Shown here in pieces: positions 58,461-64,000 of a stretch of DNA of 64,000 nucleotides (its first letter is position 1; each line of letters starts with the position of its first letter). The notes beneath the pieces are model-generated. The model saw only the letters and a program-made list of their open reading frames with translations. It did no database searches and was not told the DNA's origin. Origin of the DNA: Harmonia axyridis (lineage: Eukaryota; Arthropoda; Insecta; Coleoptera; Coccinellidae); NCBI RefSeq assembly GCF_914767665.1, contig NC_059503.1, forward strand, positions 20,708,001-20,772,000. Direction: 5' to 3'. The translations under genes were made by a program, and so were the position numbers.

Positions 58461-59524
58461 TACAGGGTGGGCAAATAAGCGAGGTAAGCGGCTATATCTC
58501 AGGATCCACCCATCGTAGTGACTTGCGGTAAAAAATTTTACCACTGAAGTGAACAAGAGAACACACTGGAAATTGTTTTGAAGGGGGCGTAATAGCTACC
58601 GTCGAGTAGAAAAATGAATTTTACTTAAAAATGTTTCATATGAAGTTGAAGAAAAAATATCATCACAGTAATCCTTGGAAAATTCTCTATCTTTTCGAAT
58701 TGTCACTTTCGATTTTACGACATCAAATAAGGGTAGGTCAAAGGGAGAAATCTGACTGATTGAAACGCCTGTCTCTTCAGTTTGGCTCAACATTTTCGAG
58801 CAAATTAGATTTCGTCTGAAAGATAATATCTTGTTGATTGAGGACAAAATATACTCATGTTAAATTTGTTTTTGCTGCTTTCGATAGAGGGCGCTGAGTC
58901 AGAAGTTCATTGTTTTGTTCATTTTACTCCGAAATTTCAAATGTAATGATAGGATTTTCTTAAGAGAAATAGAAATTCCATCAAATTTGCATGAAAAAGC
59001 CTAAAGGTCGCAAAGCGATCATTTCAGGCGTTCTGAGGTTATCGCCGAAAGAAGATATTCTTCAACTGATGCACTGCGAAAAACCAAATTGTGTCTTTAG
59101 GATCTGACAGAAACAGAAATCCAATCAAATTTGTATGAAAAAACCAAAAGGTCGCAAAGCGATAGCTTCAGGCATTCTGGATTTATATGGCCGAAAAAAG
59201 ATATTCTTTATCTGATGCACTGAAAAACTAAATTGTATCTTTTTTCCGCCATAACTCCAGAACGCCTGAAGCTATCGCTTTGCGACCTTTTGGTTTTTTC
59301 ATACAAATTTGATGGGATTTCTGTTTCTGTCAGAACCTGAAGACACAATTTGGTTTTTCGCAGTGCATCAGTTGAAGAATATCTAGCGGTAGAGGTATGA
59401 ACTTCAAAACAATTTTCAGTGTGTTCTATTGTTCACTTTAGTGGTAAATTTTTTTACCGCAAGTCACTACGATGAGTGGATCCTGAGATATAGCCGCTTA
59501 CCTCGCTTATTTGCCCACCCTGTA
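58461..59524. repeat. Compound foldback element with 123-bp terminal inverted repeats
   Basis: The arms at 58461-58583 and 59402-59524 start TACAGGGTGGGCAAATAAGC and pair almost fully. Inside are two direct copies of a ~130-bp unit (about 58975-59100 and 59112-59240: AAGGTCGCAAAGCGAT, AAGATATTCTT, CTGATGCACTG) and an inverted copy at about 59241-59385. No transposase. The TA-starting ends suggest a Tc1/mariner-type MITE. Confidence 0.9.
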
Positions 59525-59727
59525 GAATGGGAATATTTTCAATTAGCGAATGAAAAAAAAATGTTGGTAACTTTTCGTTTTTCGCAAAAAATTAATGATA
59601 TGTTCTATGCACAAAGCACTAATATACATATTTTCAAAATCTTCGTGAAATAAAACCATGATTTTGTGAAACAAATTATCGACCGCCATACAATGCTGCC
59701 CTCTACTTCTATGCTTCGTGCAGAGAA

Positions 59728-59852
59728 AGAAGATAAAGTGAATGTATTACTTTGTATACCGTACAAAGTTTGGTCAACGAAGGAGCAATAGAAATGAATG
59801 GGTACCCAATGTTTGACTGATACGCGGAAAGCCATGTGTTGGTAATCCCACT
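59728..59852 (+). repeat. Interspersed repeat family B, copy 3
   Basis: Aligned with 8908-9058, including GTACAAAGTTTGGTCAACG, GGAGCAATAG and ACGCGGAAAGCCATGTG. Confidence 0.6.
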
Positions 59853-61013
59853 TAAAATTGTATCGTCTAGTGAGGGGATCTCAGGATCCCTTTGAGTTAA
59901 AAAAACACATTTTAGGGCTCGATTTTCGGGAGAATTTATTTGGTGAAAACCGACTGTTTTCAAGCTATAAGAGAAAATTGGAATATGGTGTGAAATGATA
60001 AATTCTCCTAACTTCGTTCTTACTGGTGCTAAAAACATCAATCAAAAACATTCTACTGGCACTTTCCTCTGTAGAATCAATTGGCGTAATCATTTGTTTT
60101 TTATTGCAATTAGTTCTGAAGATATAATGCAATTTTGCACTCACGCATCATATTATTCATTTTTATTATTTACACTTAAAATTAAAAATCTTCAAATCAT
60201 TCCCCAAATACCTTCCTTAGAAACACTAGGTATAACAAAATAGTCACCTCTTCATATAACTCGGCTGCATTCGAAAATGCAATTTTAAACTCCTTACATA
60301 TTCGTCATTTTCTGAGAAATTTGATATTTACGTTTCAGTTAGTTTTCTTCGTACCATATGTTATATTATAAAACGGGGAAATATCCAATCGCCGTAAAAG
60401 CAAGATTTTCCATAACTTTCTCCCATTTCGCTCAAATATGAAATGACATGTTCTGAACCAATTCCAGGAAATTGACCTAGTAGGAAACGGAACGCATAAT
60501 AACATCATATATGGAATTTTGCTTCCCACAGTCATTTTTCGCCATTTCAGAACTTTTCCGAAGTAAGAAAAGGTCACGCCGAAATAAAAAATGATGAGAA
60601 TGTTCGATTCATTTCCATTCAATTCATGGCAATATTCAATATACAAGGTTTGGGAAAAAGTATGGAATCAAGTGAATATCTTTTGAACGAAAAGTAGAGG
60701 GGTGTGGAGCATAAATTCAAAGAAGTATAGAGAGACAATCGAATCGACAATGAATTGTCTTCAATTTCTATCAGCATTAACAAAAGAATACTGATTCTGT
60801 TAAAACAATTTGATGATTTCTTATCTTTCCATGATTGAAAGGCGTAATCTACACAAATGGTATAATAAATTGCAGAAAATAAAACAGTGTTGCCATTATA
60901 ACCATTGAATTGTGTAATATTTATTAGAAAATCCTTTATTTTACTGTAGTTGTAGTACCAAACAAACTAATCTACACAATTTTAATTTCTGAAGATGACA
61001 GCATCGTTGTAAT
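59853..61013. other. No gene recognised; includes repeat family C copy at 60818-60926
   Basis: The only recognised content is the family C block (TATCTTTCCATGATTGAAAG...CAGTGTTGCCATTATAACCA). The rest is AT-rich with small open frames. Confidence 0.5.
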
Positions 61014-61922
61014 GGGTGTTTTTTTCAAGGTATATAACTTTAAGTTGGCATTACTGTTCAAGATGGCGACCGATTTAACAGCTGTCAAGTGATTTATTCT
61101 CAGTTTGGTTTGGCAATTTATCACGCCTGAACAACGCTTGCAAATAGTACAATTTTATTTCGTAAATAATGGTTCTGTGCGGAATAGGTATCGCGCACTA
61201 CGTCCATTTTATCCATTTTTTTTCTGGTTGAATGGTTACGTCAATAAACGAAACTGCCGTATTTGGAGTGAAGCTAATCCTCAAGTGTATGTCGAAACAC
61301 TGTTACATCCAGAAAAACTGACTGTTTGGTGCGCTTTATGGGCTGATGGAATCATTGGTCCGTACTTCTTCAAAAACGATGATGGCCAGAACGTTACAGT
61401 CAATGTAGATCGGTATAGAGCCATGATTACTAACTTTTTCATTCCTGAATTGAACAACCATGATGTCCAGAAGCTGTGGTTCCAACAAGAGGGCGCAACA
61501 TGTCACACAGCTCGTGCCACAATCGATTTATTGAAAGACACGTTTGGTGACCGTCTAATTTCACGTTTTGGACCAGTGAGTCGGCCTCCAAGATCTTGTG
61601 ATTTAACACCGCTAGTCTACTTTCTCTGGGGCTATGTAAAGTCATTGGTCCATGCGTATAAGCCACAAACCTTTGACCATTTGGAAGACAACATTCGCCG
61701 TGTTATTGCCGATATACGGCCACAAATGTTGGAAAAAGTCATCGAAAATTGGACGTCCAGATTGGACTACATCCGAGCCAGCCATGGCGGTCATATGCCA
61801 GAAATCATATTTGAAATGTAATGCCGCAAGATTATCTTGCTGATAAATGAAATTCATGACAATCGAATAATCCATCGTTGTTTTATTGCAATTTAAAGTT
61901 CTATAGCTCTAAAAAAACACCC
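61014..61922 (+). mobile_element. DD41D (rosa-like) element, internally deleted, copy 3
   Basis: Complete at both ends: GGGTGTTTTTTTCAAGG at 61014 and CTCTAAAAAAACACCC ending at 61922, 909 bp in all. The frame gives PEQRLQIVQFYF, NRYRALRPFYP, then FFWLNGYVNKRNC, so the first catalytic Asp block is gone along with about 120 preceding residues. FQQEGATCH has Glu where the second Asp should be, and TPLVYFLW has Val where the third Asp should be. The start codon region is deleted too. The frame from 61105 to 61821 is otherwise open. It is catalytically dead. Confidence 0.94.
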
Positions 61923-62740
61923 TTTAGAAATGATACGTTTATAAAGATTCCGTGGATTAGAATTTGGTTACTAAAACTTCAGTTCAATAGAGTCCAGTTA
62001 AATTGGCCAACGGTATCCTATCGGAAGAATCATCGATATTAAATTTCCTTCACATAATCTTCAGAAAACCATCTATACTAAAAACCAAGATTTTCTGATC
62101 GACTATCATGAAAATAGAAACACGTTAATTCCTCAACGACTAGAGAGAAGCAAGAAATCTGATCGAGAGGAGATTTAACACGCTTATCATACCAATTCCC
62201 TCACTTTTTTGCTCATCCAATACTGGAAAAGTAATCGAGTTTCTCGATAGTAAAAGTTGACAGGTACGACTCATAATAGAGAATTCAAGGAAAAAATATA
62301 AAATTTATTGCCGCCAAAGCAATTAATCTCAATGAAGCGATTGATATATGACTCCGACATTCACCTACATCAATTTCTGTTAATCTCAATACGCAGGATG
62401 TGATAGTTTTCTACATTTGAAGTGAGAGCTTGTCCTCAAAAGCTATGCATGTAAGGAGTACATAGGAATGTTTTGCAAGATACATCAGATATTTTACTGC
62501 CTCAAATGCAGTACTGAATGTACTTTTTCACTCCTTTGGATAAAAAAGTATGACTAACTCAATTAAAGATTATTTTATCAAGTGTTTCCCCTTACGAATC
62601 TTGTCAGCAATGGACTAGTTTTCATTAATTCTAAAAATTTAAGTAAAATGAAACAAAAATGTGGAAGAATCATTGAAATATCTCTAGAAATGAAAAAGTT
62701 ATGGGACTTTGAAGTTGCGCTTGGAAGAATAATTTCATTG
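61923..62740. other. No gene recognised
   Basis: AT-rich spacer without supported features. Confidence 0.45.
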
Positions 62741-62755
62741 TACGTGTAAGTGTCG

Positions 62756-63330
62756 TGACGTCACACACTAGACGACTGGTATTCGCAGAGTGCTTACGAA
62801 TTCATTGGTGTACAATCTCTTGTGCCGTTCGTGTCGTGTTTTGTTCGTTACACGATGGCTGAAATAACTTACTATATACATAAATATAAATTACTTTTTC
62901 TCTTTTTACTTTTTATTCCTCACATAAATATGTTTTGTCATTGATAGACTTCAACAACCAGTACTCAACTACAAACTGTTTATGAAACGTTTTTTAAAAA
63001 AATCATCGTTATAAGTTGAACCATGATGAAGTTGAACCATGATGAAGCAAACTCAAAAGTAGATACATACTTGAAAAGTTTAACTCCTTTTATTTCTGCA
63101 CTGACATAAGATGGATTTGAAGAAAAAAACTCCATCACTGCGAATATATCTATTTTAGGCAAATTGTCACTTTGTCCTTTCACGAAGCCCTCTTCCATTA
63201 TGGTGACATAAAAACAAAACTCGAGTTAAAACTACACTGTACAACTACAAACGGCGCGAGAGCCTTGGCGCGGCTAAGTATTTAAACGTAATTTATGGTG
63301 TAGCGATCACAGGCAAGAGCCGTGACGTCA
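62756..63330. repeat. Segment bounded by TGACGTCA palindromes
   Basis: TGACGTCA occurs at 62756-62763 and 63323-63330, enclosing the minus-strand exon-like frame at 62980-63198 and CpG-richer flanks. This may be the promoter end of a transposon or of a bidirectional unit. The boundaries are only suggestive. Confidence 0.35.
62980..63198 (-). pseudogene. Possible first exon of a YqaJ/SWIM-type transposon gene
   Basis: The minus-strand ATG at 63198 opens MEEGFVKGQSDNLPKIDIF, then E-F-F-S-S-N-P, YVSAEIKGVKLFK. From memory, the pattern G-Q-x-D-N-L-P, F-F...N, SAE-x-x-GVK resembles the N-terminus of multi-copy insect proteins with a SWIM zinc finger and YqaJ-like nuclease. A donor TTCAA|GTATGT at about 63074 follows GVKLF, so the open frame beyond it would be intron. 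No downstream exon was found. It could be a domesticated gene's first exon or a truncated transposon. Confidence 0.4.
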
Positions 63331-63889
63331 CAGACCAAAAACGTTCCGCGCTAAAATACGTAAATTTAAATTATCTATTTCTCAGTCATTTATTGATGGA
63401 TTTTCAAATTTTTTTCACTGATTTATCAGTTTTGCTCTATATTTTAATTCTATCGTGTCAAATATAGTATTATCAACATCACTAAACTAGTCCATTATTT
63501 TCTTATTTCAACATAACTCCGCAGCAGTGTTGCAACGTGCTCCAATAATTGAACAGCATTTCTTGAGGTATTTCCCTGCGATATTCATATATCCTGATCT
63601 GAAGTTATTACCTGTTCCAAAGATGAAAATTTCGATTCTATTATATGTGATACATCAAGAAGCTATAATTCACGACAGTGTAAACAGGATTTCCATCTTC
63701 AAATTCGCACCTCCCCTCCCAGCTCCTTATTCCTCCAATGTAATTCATCTCCCGTTCCCATATCGAAAGATTTATTGCGCTTTCCGTTCGTTCATTTTTC
63801 TGTGTAAAATTTTTCATGAAGTCTGCGAAAGAAGCCAATGAATTTTAATGTGGCGCGGTCAGGGCCGCAGCGGGTGAGTTAATACCCAG

Positions 63890-64000
63890 CGGATAAGTCC
63901 ATCGTCACAAATAGATCCCAGACTAATTTGCAAGAATGTGTTCGTTGTTGGTGACCTGAATTGCCAACGCTTATTTGGAGATATCGATCTCTTCAGCGAT
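63890..64000 (+). CDS. Possible coding exon running off the right edge
   Basis: After the acceptor-like TTAATACCCAG (to about 63880), one plus-strand frame is open to the window end and reads ...PRLICKNVFVVGDLNCQR, then LFGDIDLFSD. The composition is GC-richer than its flanks. VVGDLN slightly recalls endonuclease GDFN motifs of non-LTR elements. It is too short to decide; partial at best. Confidence 0.25.

Noticed and set aside
63527..63841. 104-codon plus-strand frame
   Set aside because: AT-driven composition with hydrophobic runs, no homology recognised, and a competing frame on the other strand.

Overview
The window is AT-rich, intron-bearing DNA from an arthropod, almost certainly an insect. 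The order cannot be fixed from the sequence. Evidence is a split animal gene with GT-AG introns, dead mariner and DD41D transposons, non-LTR retrotransposon pieces with short trinucleotide tails, many foldback/MITE elements, and a short TTAGG-type interstitial repeat. There is no sign of operons, CRISPR or bacterial gene structure, and no tRNA or rRNA gene was seen.

One host gene is clearly recognisable. Ten exons on the minus strand between 27900 and 17088 join in frame (1893 nt, 630 residues plus stop) into a long coiled-coil protein. It is the homologue of the colorectal mutant cancer protein MCC. Its 5' exon(s), about 80 residues by comparison with the human protein, lie above 27900 and were not found. 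Its introns hold a mariner (17311-18569), a mariner fragment (21840-22130), a MITE (22461-23114) and a long foldback element (26234-26743). A second minus-strand gene probably begins at 7400: a 24-codon first coding exon with a donor site follows a GC-richer leader. The rest of that gene would lie to the left and was not recognised.

The rest is mostly transposon debris. Region 1-7300 has a 0.9-kb dispersed repeat with two back-to-back perfect palindromes, and a transposon-type ORF. Region 8900-13900 has two non-LTR reverse-transcriptase relics and a 285-bp insertion. Region 29.7-31.1 kb is a reverse-transcriptase relic split by a 211-bp insertion. Region 32.8-36.2 kb has an AAGACG-rich array, a DD41D transposon and the second copy of the 0.9-kb repeat. 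Region 44-64 kb has two more DD41D copies, a hAT-like element, several foldbacks, two mariners, three 5'-truncated non-LTR tails, and a possible transposon gene exon near 63 kb.

The most interesting structure is a small hairpin module that resembles a hammerhead ribozyme. Its layout is GCC, then CTGAnGAAG, stem II, CGAAA, a short self-complementary stretch, and GGC. It occurs three times (30168-30220 plus, 10620-10659 plus, 2231-2275 minus). Two copies sit inside short insertions that each have a 12-bp target-site duplication. Removing the one at 30108-30318 restores a reverse-transcriptase reading frame. This suggests a family of small retroelements, possibly linked to Penelope-like elements or retrozymes, spread by a ribozyme-bearing RNA. 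All three copies carry one extra A relative to the canonical hammerhead core, so catalytic activity is unproven.
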